Source of the DNA: JBBPZA01 sp963728925
GTDB taxonomy: Bacteria; Actinomycetota; Thermoleophilia; Solirubrobacterales; Solirubrobacteraceae
Assembly: GCA_963728925.1 (NCBI GenBank)
Contig: CAVSMB010000030.1
Span: 1 to 28,560 of the forward strand
Direction of reading: 5' to 3'
Length of the DNA: 28,560 nucleotides
Part shown: positions 21,832 through 28,560 of the stretch, in pieces
Position numbering within the stretch: position 1 is the first letter of the stretch
Layout of the letters: each line of letters starts with the position of its first letter
Program-made: the position numbers and the translations under genes
The notes under the pieces: generated by a model
Told to the model about the DNA's origin: nothing
What the model saw: the letters and a program-made list of their open reading frames with translations, nothing else
The model's database searches: none

Positions 21832-23823
21832 CTATCCGCGCAATGCCCGCAGCGCATTGAGGATGACCGCGACGTCGACGACCTCCTGGAAGAGCGCGCC
21901 GGCGACCGGCGGGAGGTAACCGGCGGCCGCGACGCCCATCGCGGCGATGCTCAGCCCCATGCCGGCGAGAACGCTCTGACGGGCGATGAACAGCGCTCGG
22001 CGCCCAGTGTGGACAGCGTCGGCGACGCGGTCGACGCGGTCGACGGTGATGACGGCGTCGGCCGTCTCGGAGGAGACCGTGGCGCCTGCGGCGCCCATCG
22101 CGATGCCGAGATCGGCGATCGCCAGCGCCGGCGCGTCGTTGACGCCGTCGCCGACCATGATCACCGGGCTCAGCGCCGGGTCGTTGCGCAGCGTGCGGAC
22201 GACCTCGAGCTTGTCCTCGGGCGACTGCTCGGCGTAGACGCGATCGACGCCGAGCGTGTCGCCGATCCGCTGTGCGACCGAGGCGCGGTCGCCGGACACC
22301 ATCGCGACGTGGCGCACGCCCTCCCGGCGCAGGCGGTCGACGATGCTGTCGGCGTCGGGGCGCAACTCGTCGGCCATCACGATCACGCCGGCGGGGTCGC
22401 CGTCGATCCCGACGAGCACGTGGGCCTCGCCGGAGCCGCGACCGGTGGCAAGCGAGGCGCCGGCGACGGCGTCGGGGTCGTACCCCTGGGCGCGCAGGAA
22501 GGCGCGGCTGCCGACGGCGATGCGACGGCCGTCGACCGTGCCGGCGATCCCCTGCCCGGGCTCCTCGTCCACGTCGCTAGGCATCGTCAGGTCAAGCGCG
22601 GATTCCTGGGCCGCGCGGACGAGAGCCTCGCCGAGCACGTGGGCGGAGAGGCGGTCGACGGACGCGGCGAGCCGCAGGACTTCGCCTCTGGCCAGGCCGT
22701 TGAGGGTGGCGATCTCTCGGACTTCCGGGGTGCCGACCGTCAAGGTGCCGGTCTTGTCGAAGAGCACGGTGCGCGCCTCGCCGAGGGTCTCGATCGCGCC
22801 GGCGCCCTTGACGATGACGCCGTTGCGCGCGGCGCGTGACAGGCCGGAGACGAGCGCGATCGGTGCGGCGAGGATGAGCGGGCACGGCGTCGCGACGACC
22901 ACGACCGCGAGCGCCCGTACGGGGTCGCCGCTGAGCGCCCACGCCAGACCGGCGACCACGACCGTGATGGGCAGGAAGATGCCGGCATAGCGGTCGGCCA
23001 TCCGCACGAACGGGGCGCGCTGGGCCTGTGCCTGCTCGACGAGCCGCACAAGCGCGGCGTACGCGCTCTCGGCCGCGGGGCGGTCGGCACGCACGTCGAA
23101 CGGGCCGCCGGCGTTGACGCTGCCGCTCATCACGCCCATCCCGGCGCGCAGCGTCACCGGTAGCGGCTCGCCGCTGAGCGTGCTGGTGTCGACGACGGCC
23201 TCGTCGCCGACCACGGTGCCGTCGACGGGCACGACCTCTCCCGTGCGCACGAGGACCGTGTCCCCGGTGCGGACGCGGTCGACCGGCACCTCGTCGATCC
23301 CGCCGTCGATCCGCAGCTGGGCGACGCGCGGTGCGCGCTGGACCAGAAGCGTCAGCTCGCGGCGCGCGCGGCGGGATGCGGCGGCCTCAAGCGCCGCGCC
23401 GCCGGTGAACATCAGGCCGATGACCGCGCCGGCGAGTTCCTCGCCGAGCGCCAGCGCCCCGACCATCGCGACGAGCGCGATCGTGTCGACGCCGAGGTGA
23501 TGATCGACGACGATGGTGCGGCCGACCTCGAACGCGAGCTCTGCGGCAAGCAGCGCCACCGCGGCCCGCCACACCTGGTGCCCGGCGTCTCCTGCGCCGA
23601 GCGCGTGCAGCAGGAATCCGGCGGCGATCGCGACGACGGCGATCACAGCGAGGATCTGCGCGCGGGACTCGGCGAGCTTGTGCAGCGACGCGCGGATGCG
23701 CGCACGCTGATGGGATGTCGCCGGGGTCGTCACCGGTCGAGCATGACGCGCGCCTGTCGTGTCGCCATCCGTGCCCGGCCGCGGTGGAGTCCGTGGAAGT
23801 CCCTTGATCGTTGGGCGCTTCAC
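21832..23823 (-). CDS. Heavy-metal P1B-type ATPase with TPC motif
   Basis: This is a cytoplasmic-membrane metal-translocating ATPase of 663 residues. It has the actuator loop TSTLSGEP (213-220), the membrane metal-site motif ATPCPLI (311-317), the phosphorylation site DKTGTLT with Asp356, an SAHVLGEAL segment in place of the usual HP locus, and MVGDGVNDAPALAIAD near the C-terminus. There is no N-terminal metal-binding CxxC domain. TPC instead of CPC or SPC means the metal cannot be assigned from the motif. The GTG start (complement 23823) overlaps the stop of the ferric-reductase-like gene in GTGA, so translation is probably coupled; an alternative GTG lies at 23733. It is the last gene of the operon and converges on the dead permease. 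Confidence 0.9.
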   Translation of the reverse strand: MKRPTIKGLPRTPPRPGTDGDTTGARHARPVTTPATSHQRARIRASLHKLAESRAQILAVIAVVAIAAGFLLHALGAGDAGHQVWRAAVALLAAELAFEVGRTIVVDHHLGVDTIALVAMVGALALGEELAGAVIGLMFTGGAALEAAASRRARRELTLLVQRAPRVAQLRIDGGIDEVPVDRVRTGDTVLVRTGEVVPVDGTVVGDEAVVDTSTLSGEPLPVTLRAGMGVMSGSVNAGGPFDVRADRPAAESAYAALVRLVEQAQAQRAPFVRMADRYAGIFLPITVVVAGLAWALSGDPVRALAVVVVATPCPLILAAPIALVSGLSRAARNGVIVKGAGAIETLGEARTVLFDKTGTLTVGTPEVREIATLNGLARGEVLRLAASVDRLSAHVLGEALVRAAQESALDLTMPSDVDEEPGQGIAGTVDGRRIAVGSRAFLRAQGYDPDAVAGASLATGRGSGEAHVLVGIDGDPAGVIVMADELRPDADSIVDRLRREGVRHVAMVSGDRASVAQRIGDTLGVDRVYAEQSPEDKLEVVRTLRNDPALSPVIMVGDGVNDAPALAIADLGIAMGAAGATVSSETADAVITVDRVDRVADAVHTGRRALFIARQSVLAGMGLSIAAMGVAAAGYLPPVAGALFQEVVDVAVILNALRALRG

Positions 23824-24431
23824 GAGCCTGGCGCTCCGCTCGCCGCGGCATGGTGGCGGACGGATTGACTTGCCGCTCGCGGCGGCCGCTGGCGTGGCGC
23901 GGTCGGGAGCATGCGGTAGCTGAAGGCGAAGACGATCGGCGCGGTGAGCAGCGTGAGCATCGCCAGCATCCAGGTCGAGCGGCCGTCAGTGCCGGCGCCG
24001 ATGGCGTGACCGACCGCGAGGACGTAGACGGCCAGTGTCCAGCGGTGCAGCCAGCGCCAGGTCTTCGCGCCGATCCACTTGCGCGCGTAGAAGCTCAGCC
24101 CGAGGATCGCGGCAAGCCAGGCGGCGATGATCCCGGTGCCCGTCCACAGCGGCCGGTAGGAGAGGTGGAAGGGCAGCGCCACGCCGGCGAGCCCCGGTCG
24201 CAGGTAACCGTCGGCCAGCAGCAGCCCGGCGTGCGCGACGATCAGGGTCAGCGTGACGAGGGTCGAGGCTTCGTGGAAGCGCTTGAGCTTGGCGGGCAGG
24301 CCGGGGCGGCGCAGCAGCTTGGTGGACATCGCCAGACCGAGCGCGACGGAGATGCCCAGCAGCGCAATCGCGACGATGCCCACGGCGCGACTGGCCAGCC
24401 AGAACACCTGTTGGGTCGGGTCGGTGGTCAT
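23820..24431 (-). CDS. Ferric-reductase-like bis-heme transmembrane protein
   Basis: The 203-residue protein has about six membrane helices and no FAD/NAD domain. Two histidine pairs, His53/His67 and His129/His142, sit 14 and 13 residues apart, the arrangement of the two b-hemes in ferric reductase, NOX and MsrQ-type domains. It should carry electrons across the membrane. The C-terminal tail is basic and His/Ser-rich. ATG at complement 24431 overlaps the ApbE stop by 4 nt (ATGA), and the stop overlaps the ATPase start by 4 nt. The adjacent ApbE suggests that its redox partner is a covalently flavinylated protein. Confidence 0.85.
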   Translation of the reverse strand: MTTDPTQQVFWLASRAVGIVAIALLGISVALGLAMSTKLLRRPGLPAKLKRFHEASTLVTLTLIVAHAGLLLADGYLRPGLAGVALPFHLSYRPLWTGTGIIAAWLAAILGLSFYARKWIGAKTWRWLHRWTLAVYVLAVGHAIGAGTDGRSTWMLAMLTLLTAPIVFAFSYRMLPTAPRQRPPRAASQSVRHHAAASGAPGS

Positions 24432-25396
24432 GCCGCCACCAGCCCGTGCGGTGTGGTCGCGAGCGCGCCGACGAGGAGCAGTTCGCCGTCGTCGAGGATC
24501 AGCGCGCCGCCGCCGTGGCGTTCGAGCACGCGGCGTCCGGCGTGCGGGCCGCGCAGCAGTGCGACCTTGGCGAGCGTCTCGGCCTCGAGGGCGGTGCGTG
24601 CCAACGCGGTGGCCTGGATGACGCCAGTCCATGCCGGCTCGCCCGTTGATGGGTCGATGAGGTGGTGGGCGTGGCCCGCGGCGGTCTTCCAGATACGGGT
24701 GCGCAGGCCGCTGGTTGCGACGGCGCCGTCATGGAGGGTGAAGCGGTGCGCGTCGGTGTCGGTGAGCGGGTGGGCGATGTTGACCGTCCGCGGCACCCGA
24801 GCGGTGCCGCCGAGGCGGATGTCGCCGCCGGCGTCGATCGCGAACGTCGGCCGGTCGGCGAGCATCCGCGCCGCGATGTCGACGGCCCGGCCCTTGGCGC
24901 TACCCCCAAGGTCCAGACGCGTCCCGGAGGGCAACTGGACGGTGCCGTCTTCAGGGTCGATGTCGAGGCGCTCCCAGCCGCTCCGGGGCGCTCGCGCGGC
25001 GGGCCGGCGTCGCGGCGCGGTTTCCAGCGCGGCGCGCAGGTCCGCGGGCGGCTCCCCCGCGCGCGATCGCGCGTAGCCGGCCCGCTCCAGATGCGGCGTG
25101 ATCGTGGGATCGACGAGTCCCTCAGTGACCTCGGCGGCGAAGATCGCCGCCTGGACGGCGTCCAACAGCGTCGATGAGACTGCGATCGGTTGGCCGGAGC
25201 GTGCGTTGAGTCGAGACAGCTCGCTGCCGGGCTCGAAGCGCGTCAGCTTGGCCTGGAGGTCGTGCATCGTTCGCTGCACACGGAGCGCGGCGAGCCGGGC
25301 GGTGAGCGGCTCGCCGGCGGGAGCGCCGACGAGTAGTCGAACCTGGGTGCCGAAGACGTCGAAGTGATGCTCGTGCTCTGTGAATGGCGAGGTCAT
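24428..25396 (-). CDS. apbE: FAD:protein FMN transferase (ApbE family)
   Basis: ApbE attaches FMN covalently to a Thr or Ser of extracytoplasmic redox proteins, using FAD and Mg2+. The 322-residue protein has MHDLQAKLTRFEPGSELSRL, the nucleotide-binding LDLGGSAKGRAVD, FAIDAGGDIRLGG, VATSGLRTR and HHLIDPSTGEPAWTGV, all standard family motifs. There is no evident lipoprotein or Sec signal, so it may act in the cytoplasm, or a partner may export it. No FMN-binding domain protein, its usual substrate, is in this window. It overlaps both neighbours by 4 nt. Confidence 0.93.
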   Translation of the reverse strand: MTSPFTEHEHHFDVFGTQVRLLVGAPAGEPLTARLAALRVQRTMHDLQAKLTRFEPGSELSRLNARSGQPIAVSSTLLDAVQAAIFAAEVTEGLVDPTITPHLERAGYARSRAGEPPADLRAALETAPRRRPAARAPRSGWERLDIDPEDGTVQLPSGTRLDLGGSAKGRAVDIAARMLADRPTFAIDAGGDIRLGGTARVPRTVNIAHPLTDTDAHRFTLHDGAVATSGLRTRIWKTAAGHAHHLIDPSTGEPAWTGVIQATALARTALEAETLAKVALLRGPHAGRRVLERHGGGALILDDGELLLVGALATTPHGLVAA

Positions 25397-25641
25397 GATG
25401 TGCGGGTGGTGACGGGGGCGACGGTGGGTGCCGGCTGGGCTGCACCGGTCGCCGCAGGCGCGGGTTGGGTGGGGGTCGCGGGCAGCGCGGCTGCGTGATT
25501 GCGGGTGGCGTCGTAGAACAGCGCCGACCAGATGAGCGCCGCGACGGCAGTCGCGGTCGCGGCGACGCTGAGGATCGTCTGCGACAGCGCGGGACGGCGC
25601 CCGCTCGCCTGGGTCCGGGTCGGGGCGGCGTGATCAGTCAT
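25393..25641 (-). CDS. Small single-TM protein, Pro/Ala-rich tail (82 aa)
   Basis: The 82-residue protein has a short N-terminal basic region (MTDHAAPTRTQASGRRPALS), one membrane helix (TILSVAATATAVAALIWSALFY) and a Pro/Ala/Thr-rich tail containing AATGAAQ. The start at complement 25641 overlaps the preceding gene by 8 nt, and the stop overlaps the apbE start by 4 nt (ATGA), so it is a genuine operon member. No family is recognised. It could be a membrane anchor or accessory for the redox proteins. The TGAA in the tail is only a loose match to ApbE flavinylation sites and is not good evidence of one. Confidence 0.7.
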   Translation of the reverse strand: MTDHAAPTRTQASGRRPALSQTILSVAATATAVAALIWSALFYDATRNHAAALPATPTQPAPAATGAAQPAPTVAPVTTRTS

Positions 25642-25843
25642 GGTGCTCGCCCTCCTCTCCGTCCTCGTACTCACCGGCCGGCGACGCAGGGGCGGTCGTG
25701 GGCTGCTGCACTGCCGCCGGGGCGGGTGCGGCCGAGGCTGCCTTCGGCGCATCGGTTCGGGTGGCGATGCCGGCCAGGGAGACGGCGGCGAGGAACAGCG
25801 CGGTCACGACGGCGGCGATCTTGATGCGGGCCTTGTCGGTCAT
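25634..25843 (-). CDS. Small single-TM protein with acidic/His C-terminus (69 aa)
   Basis: This is the first gene of the operon, with 69 residues. MTDKARIKIAAVVTALFLAA begins a membrane helix. A Pro/Ala-rich linker follows, then the end GEYEDGEEGEHHD. The Glu/Asp/His cluster could bind metal ions outside the membrane. This is inference, but it fits a metal-pumping ATPase in the same operon. A direct-repeat operator lies 32-49 nt upstream of the start. Confidence 0.7.
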   Translation of the reverse strand: MTDKARIKIAAVVTALFLAAVSLAGIATRTDAPKAASAAPAPAAVQQPTTAPASPAGEYEDGEEGEHHD

Positions 25844-25875
25844 GGCTTGATCGTGGTGGGCGGTGACAAGAGCCA

Positions 25876-25892
25876 GGTAAGCGACGGGTCAG
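25876..25892 (-). promoter_or_regulatory. Direct-repeat operator upstream of the redox operon
   Basis: On the minus strand this reads CTGACC-CGTCG-CTTACC: two six-base half-sites 11 bp apart, the spacing used by OmpR/PhoB-type regulators. It ends 32 nt before the first ATG of the operon (25843). A CACGAT that could serve as a weak -10 lies 6 nt before that ATG, so the site would sit around -35, as expected for an activator. A second copy lies at 26309-26325. Confidence 0.55.
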
Positions 25893-25954
25893 GAGCGTCC
25901 TTACGCGAGCGGGCGGCGGCTGGCGGAGTGCGGTTGCCCGCCGCCGCGCACGCG

Positions 25955-26274
25955 TCAGCTGTCGTCGGAATGGCCCTCCGTGTCGTCGTGGTGCTCGCGA
26001 TCGTCGCGAACGCCATCGTGGTCTGCGTCCTCGCGGCCGTCGCGCACGCCGTCGTGGTCGGAGTCGGCGGTGCGCGGGTTGGTGCCGGAGCGTTACTCGG
26101 CGAGGTTCGTCAGTCCGTCGCGGTCCGGTCGCGAGCGGCGTCGTTGACGCGCGGGGAGAGCCCGTGGGCGCGTTCCCAGCGGTCGGGCATGCGGTCGCAG
26201 TCGCGGTCGCTGTTGGATGCTTGGGCCAGCGGCGCGGCGGTGAGTGCCAGCGCCCCGGTCGCGACGACGATCAT
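25955..26274 (-). pseudogene. Secreted calcium-binding-repeat protein, frameshift plus nonsense
   Basis: From ATG at complement 26274 the product has a signal-like start (MIVVATGALALTAAPLAQA), then SNSDRDCDRMPDRWERAHG and LSPRVNDAARDR. Near 26125 one base is missing. In the next frame it continues DRDGLTNLAE, but a TAA (complement 26095-26093) replaces the Tyr expected in AEYRSGTNP. After the TAA the sequence reads RSGTNPRTADSDHDGVRDGR and then EDADHDGVRDDREHHDD, ending at TGA 25957-25955. These D-x-D-x-D-G units are thrombospondin type 3-like calcium-binding repeats. The length of 320 nt is one short of a multiple of three, as expected for a single deletion. The operator 34 nt upstream suggests it belonged to the same regulon. 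Confidence 0.65.
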
Positions 26275-26308
26275 CAGTCGTCGGGCTCGATCGGGCGCGC
26301 AAGCGCCC

Positions 26309-26325
26309 AGTTAGCGCCTGGTCAG
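26309..26325 (-). promoter_or_regulatory. Second direct-repeat operator between the calcium-binding gene and the response regulator
   Basis: The minus strand reads CTGACC-AGGCG-CTAACT, the same two half-sites and 5-nt spacer as at 25876-25892. The ten bases GGTCAGGAGC are identical in both copies, and the similarity extends to a TTAC at the right end (26333-26336 and 25901-25904). It lies 34 nt before the broken secreted-protein start and 38 nt before the -10 of the response regulator, so it could serve both. Confidence 0.55.
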
Positions 26326-26363
26326 GAGCCTCTTACCCGGGCGCCGGCGACGCTGAGGGCGCC

Positions 26364-26369
26364 TAGCAT
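26364..26369 (+). promoter_or_regulatory. -10-like hexamer of the response regulator gene
   Basis: TAGCAT ends 10 nt before ATG 26380. It is the same hexamer as at gltX, with no Shine-Dalgarno. It supports MRILVVEDE as the N-terminus over an ATG four codons upstream, which overlaps the hexamer. Confidence 0.5.
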
Positions 26370-26379
26370 GGCCCTCGAG

Positions 26380-27054
26380 ATGAGGATCCTGGTCGTTGAG
26401 GATGAGCGCACGCTCGCCGGGTTCATCGAGCAGGCGCTCGGCGCCGAGGGCTACGCCGTGACGGTCGCCCATGACGGCGAGCGCGGCGAGCTCGAGGCGC
26501 TCACTGGGGACCATGGACTGGTGCTGCTGGACGTCATGCTCCCGGGCAAGAGCGGCCTGGAGGTGCTCGACGCGATCCGCGGGCGCAAGCCTGAGCTGCC
26601 GGTGATCGTCCTCACCGCGCGCGGCGCGATCGAGCAGCGCGTCGAGGGCCTGGACCGCGGCGCCAACGACTACGTGACCAAGCCGTTCTCCTTCGAGGAA
26701 CTGCTCGCGCGGGTTCGTGCGCAGCTGCGCCAGCCAAGCCAGCGCGAGGCATCGGTGCTGGAGGCCGGCGACGTGCGGCTGGACCTGCGCACGCGGCGCG
26801 TCGAGCACGACGGCCGTGAGGTCCAACTCACCGCACGGGAGTTCGAGCTGCTGGCGTATCTGGCGCGCCACCCCGACCAGGTGCTCTCACGCGAGCAGAT
26901 CCTCAACGCCGTCTGGGGCTATGACTTCGACCCTGGCACCAAGGTGCTGGAGGTCTACATCGGCTACCTGCGCAAGAAGCTCGGCGCCGGCGAGGACGGC
27001 GGTCCGATCGAAACGGTCCGCAACGTCGGCTACCGGCTGCGGCGCTCCTCGTGA
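26380..27054 (+). CDS. OmpR-family response regulator
   Basis: The 224-residue protein has a receiver domain (MRILVVEDE acid pocket, phospho-acceptor Asp51 in LLDVMLPG, Thr79, Lys101) and a C-terminal winged helix (about 128-222: LTAREFELLAYLARHPDQVL, then TVRNVGYRLR). It should bind tandem half-sites once phosphorylated by the kinase encoded next; the stop overlaps the kinase start in GTGA. The CTGACC-N5-CTWACY sites upstream are its likely targets, covering its own promoter region and the redox operon. Confidence 0.96.
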   Translation: MRILVVEDERTLAGFIEQALGAEGYAVTVAHDGERGELEALTGDHGLVLLDVMLPGKSGLEVLDAIRGRKPELPVIVLTARGAIEQRVEGLDRGANDYVTKPFSFEELLARVRAQLRQPSQREASVLEAGDVRLDLRTRRVEHDGREVQLTAREFELLAYLARHPDQVLSREQILNAVWGYDFDPGTKVLEVYIGYLRKKLGAGEDGGPIETVRNVGYRLRRSS

Positions 27055-28499
27055 GCGCACGGCTCGTGCCAGGTGGTCTGCGCGCTCGGCTCGCCATCGC
27101 GATCGCGCTGATCACTGCGCTGGCGCTCGGTCTGACCTTCCTGGCGGTGTATCGCGGCACGGGCTCGCGGCTGCGCGATCGCATCGACGAGGACCTGCGC
27201 ACGCAGGTCGCCGAATGGGACCAGCTGCGTGCCGGCACCGACCTCTCCACGCCGGCGGCGGTCGAGCGGACCGCGCGGCGGTTCCTCGACGCGCAGCGCT
27301 ACCACCCGGCGGCGCGGATCTTCATCATCGACGTCGCCGGCGGCACGCCGGTCACCAACCAGCCGCGCATCCTCCAGCGAGAGCTCGAGGACGACGACGA
27401 GGCCCAAGCGGCCAGCGGCCGCGGCGTGATAAACGCCCCGCCCGGTCTCGCCAGCGCCGCCGTTCCCGAAGCCGGGCGCATGCGCGTCCTCACGGAACCG
27501 ATCGATGACCACTCACGGCGCGTCGGGACGCTGCAGATCGCCGACCCGCTCAGCAGCGTGCACGACGCCCAGGACAGCCTGCTGCGCACCTTCGCGCTCG
27601 TCGGCACGCTCGCCCTGCTGCTCTCCGTCCTGGCCGGGATCGGGATCGCCACCGTGATCGCGCGCCCCCTGCGGCGGATCACGCACGTCGCCGCCGAGGT
27701 CGACGCAGGCGACCTGTCGCGGCGCTCCGGCACCCGCGGGACACGCGGCGAGGTAGGCGTGCTCGGCGGCGCGTTCGATCGCATGCTCGATCGCCTGGAG
27801 CGGGCCTTCGCCCGCCAGCGCGACTTTGTCTCCGACGCCTCGCACGAGCTGCGAACACCGCTCGCCGTGCTGCGCGCCCAGGTCGAGCTGCTCGATCGCG
27901 AGCACGACCAGGCGCGCCGCCATGAGGCCACCGTGACGCTGCTGCGACGCCTGGACGAGCTGGATCGGCTCGTCGGCGACATGCTCACGCTCGCCAGCGC
28001 CGAAGCGGGCCGCCTCGTCGAGCCACAGCCGATCGACCTCGACGACTTCCTCGAGGACCTCCGCCGCGACCTGCCGCTGTTCGGCGAGCGCGATTTCCAC
28101 CTCACCGCCGTCAGCGGCACGCTCGACGCCGATCCCGACCGGCTGACCCAGGTGCTCCGTAACCTCGTCCGAAACGCGGTGCTGCACACGACCCGTCACG
28201 ACCGCATCGACGTCGCCGTCGAGCCTCGCGACGGCCACTTGGTGTTCTCCGTCGCCGACACCGGCCCCGGCATCGACCCCGAGCACCTGCCGCACATCTT
28301 CGAGCGCTTCTACCGCGCCGAGCAGAGCCGCTCGCGCGACCGCGGCGGCAGCGGCCTCGGGTTGGCGATTGCCCGCGCGATCGTCGAGGCGCACGGCGGG
28401 CGCATCTGGGCCGAGTCGGTGCTCGGCGAGGGCACCACGATCGGCTTCGATCTGCCGGGGTTCACCGCGGCGCGGGGGTTCACCGCGGCGCGGAGGTAG
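27051..28499 (+). CDS. Sensor histidine kinase
   Basis: The 482-residue membrane kinase has TM1 at about 13-34, an extracytoplasmic sensor of about 145 residues with acidic clusters (RELEDDDEAQ), TM2 at about 181-204, and HAMP to about 257. The HisKA H-box SHELRTPLAVLRAQVELL carries the phospho-acceptor His265. The HATPase has the N-box NLVRNAVLH (371-379), DTGPGI, FERFYR and GGSGLGLAIARAIVEAHGG. GTG 27051 overlaps the regulator stop by 4 nt, so the pair is co-translated. The C-terminus has an 18-bp tandem duplication giving GFTAARGFTAARR. The signal is unknown; the neighbouring genes suggest a metal or envelope redox cue. Confidence 0.95.
   Translation: MSARLVPGGLRARLAIAIALITALALGLTFLAVYRGTGSRLRDRIDEDLRTQVAEWDQLRAGTDLSTPAAVERTARRFLDAQRYHPAARIFIIDVAGGTPVTNQPRILQRELEDDDEAQAASGRGVINAPPGLASAAVPEAGRMRVLTEPIDDHSRRVGTLQIADPLSSVHDAQDSLLRTFALVGTLALLLSVLAGIGIATVIARPLRRITHVAAEVDAGDLSRRSGTRGTRGEVGVLGGAFDRMLDRLERAFARQRDFVSDASHELRTPLAVLRAQVELLDREHDQARRHEATVTLLRRLDELDRLVGDMLTLASAEAGRLVEPQPIDLDDFLEDLRRDLPLFGERDFHLTAVSGTLDADPDRLTQVLRNLVRNAVLHTTRHDRIDVAVEPRDGHLVFSVADTGPGIDPEHLPHIFERFYRAEQSRSRDRGGSGLGLAIARAIVEAHGGRIWAESVLGEGTTIGFDLPGFTAARGFTAARR
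28458..28493 (+). repeat. 18-bp tandem duplication at the kinase 3' end
   Basis: Two perfect copies (28458-28475 and 28476-28493) encode GFTAAR twice just before the stop. They are outside the catalytic domain and look like recent slippage. Confidence 0.9.
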
Positions 28500-28518
28500 C
28501 CGGCCGCCTTGGGCCGGC
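28499..28518 (+). terminator. Hairpin after the two-component system
   Basis: GCCGGCC (28499-28505), loop GCCTTG, GGCCGGC (28512-28518) is a perfect 7-bp GC stem starting at the last base of the kinase stop codon. There is no T tract, so factor-independent termination is uncertain. Nothing else is recognised from 28519 to the window end. Confidence 0.4.
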
Positions 28519-28560
28519 GGCGGCCACTGCGCCCCCTACGCAGCCAGGACGCGTGTGACC

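Noticed and set aside
25393..25641. Flavinylation site in the 82-residue protein (AATGAAQ)
   Set aside because: It lacks the surrounding FMN-binding fold and the usual motif residues; kept only as a weak possibility in the findings.
25640..26314. 224-codon plus-strand frame across the regulatory region
   Set aside because: It is antisense to the small TM gene and to the calcium-binding relic; its hydrophobic run is a reflection of the Asp-rich repeats.
1..28560. tRNA or rRNA genes
   Set aside because: No stretch with rRNA-like sequence or a recognisable tRNA cloverleaf was seen by eye; short degenerate cases could be missed.

Overview
The window is very GC-rich and densely coded. Its gene set and start signals fit a high-GC actinobacterium, most likely of the Thermoleophilia/Solirubrobacterales type. 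That placement is inferred from protein style and promoter habits, not from a marker-gene comparison. Many chromosomal genes have a TANNNT-like -10 hexamer only 7-10 nt before the start codon and no Shine-Dalgarno sequence, which suggests leaderless mRNAs.

Positions 1-3715 hold arginine genes: the 3' part of argD (frameshifted), a stretch of small broken membrane-protein genes and a broken minus-strand secreted-domain gene, then intact argG and a 53-residue membrane protein. Positions 3838-7418 hold a 962-residue coiled-coil protein with a 21-bp tandem repeat and a C-terminal region that looks SCP2-like, followed by a Fur-family regulator. Positions 7503-17703 are housekeeping: dnaE, a methyltransferase, nfo (minus), gltX, an HD/HDOD-LuxR fusion, a Tat-exported flavin amine oxidase, a VanZ-like protein (minus) and an Rrf2 regulator. 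Two divergent pairs (nfo/gltX and vanZ/rrf2) have start codons only 26-27 bp apart with overlapping -10 elements.

Positions 17704-21830 are a mobile-element graveyard. An integrase N-terminal remnant and an excisionase-like HTH remnant (both minus) abut a 5'-truncated ABC permease (plus). The permease is interrupted by an apparently intact group II intron inserted antisense to it. The intron can be bounded at base resolution (complement 18379-20327): it starts GTGCG, ends AT, and removing it restores the permease reading frame exactly. A second frameshift shows the permease is decaying.

Positions 21832-28499 form the most interesting unit. A minus-strand operon with overlapping genes encodes two small single-TM proteins, an ApbE flavin transferase, a ferric-reductase-like bis-heme membrane protein and a TPC-type P1B ATPase. 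A divergent OmpR-type two-component system lies upstream, separated by a broken secreted calcium-binding-repeat gene. Two copies of a direct-repeat operator (CTGACC-N5-CTWACY) lie at almost the same distance upstream of the operon and of the broken gene. This suggests one local regulon for extracytoplasmic electron transfer and metal handling.
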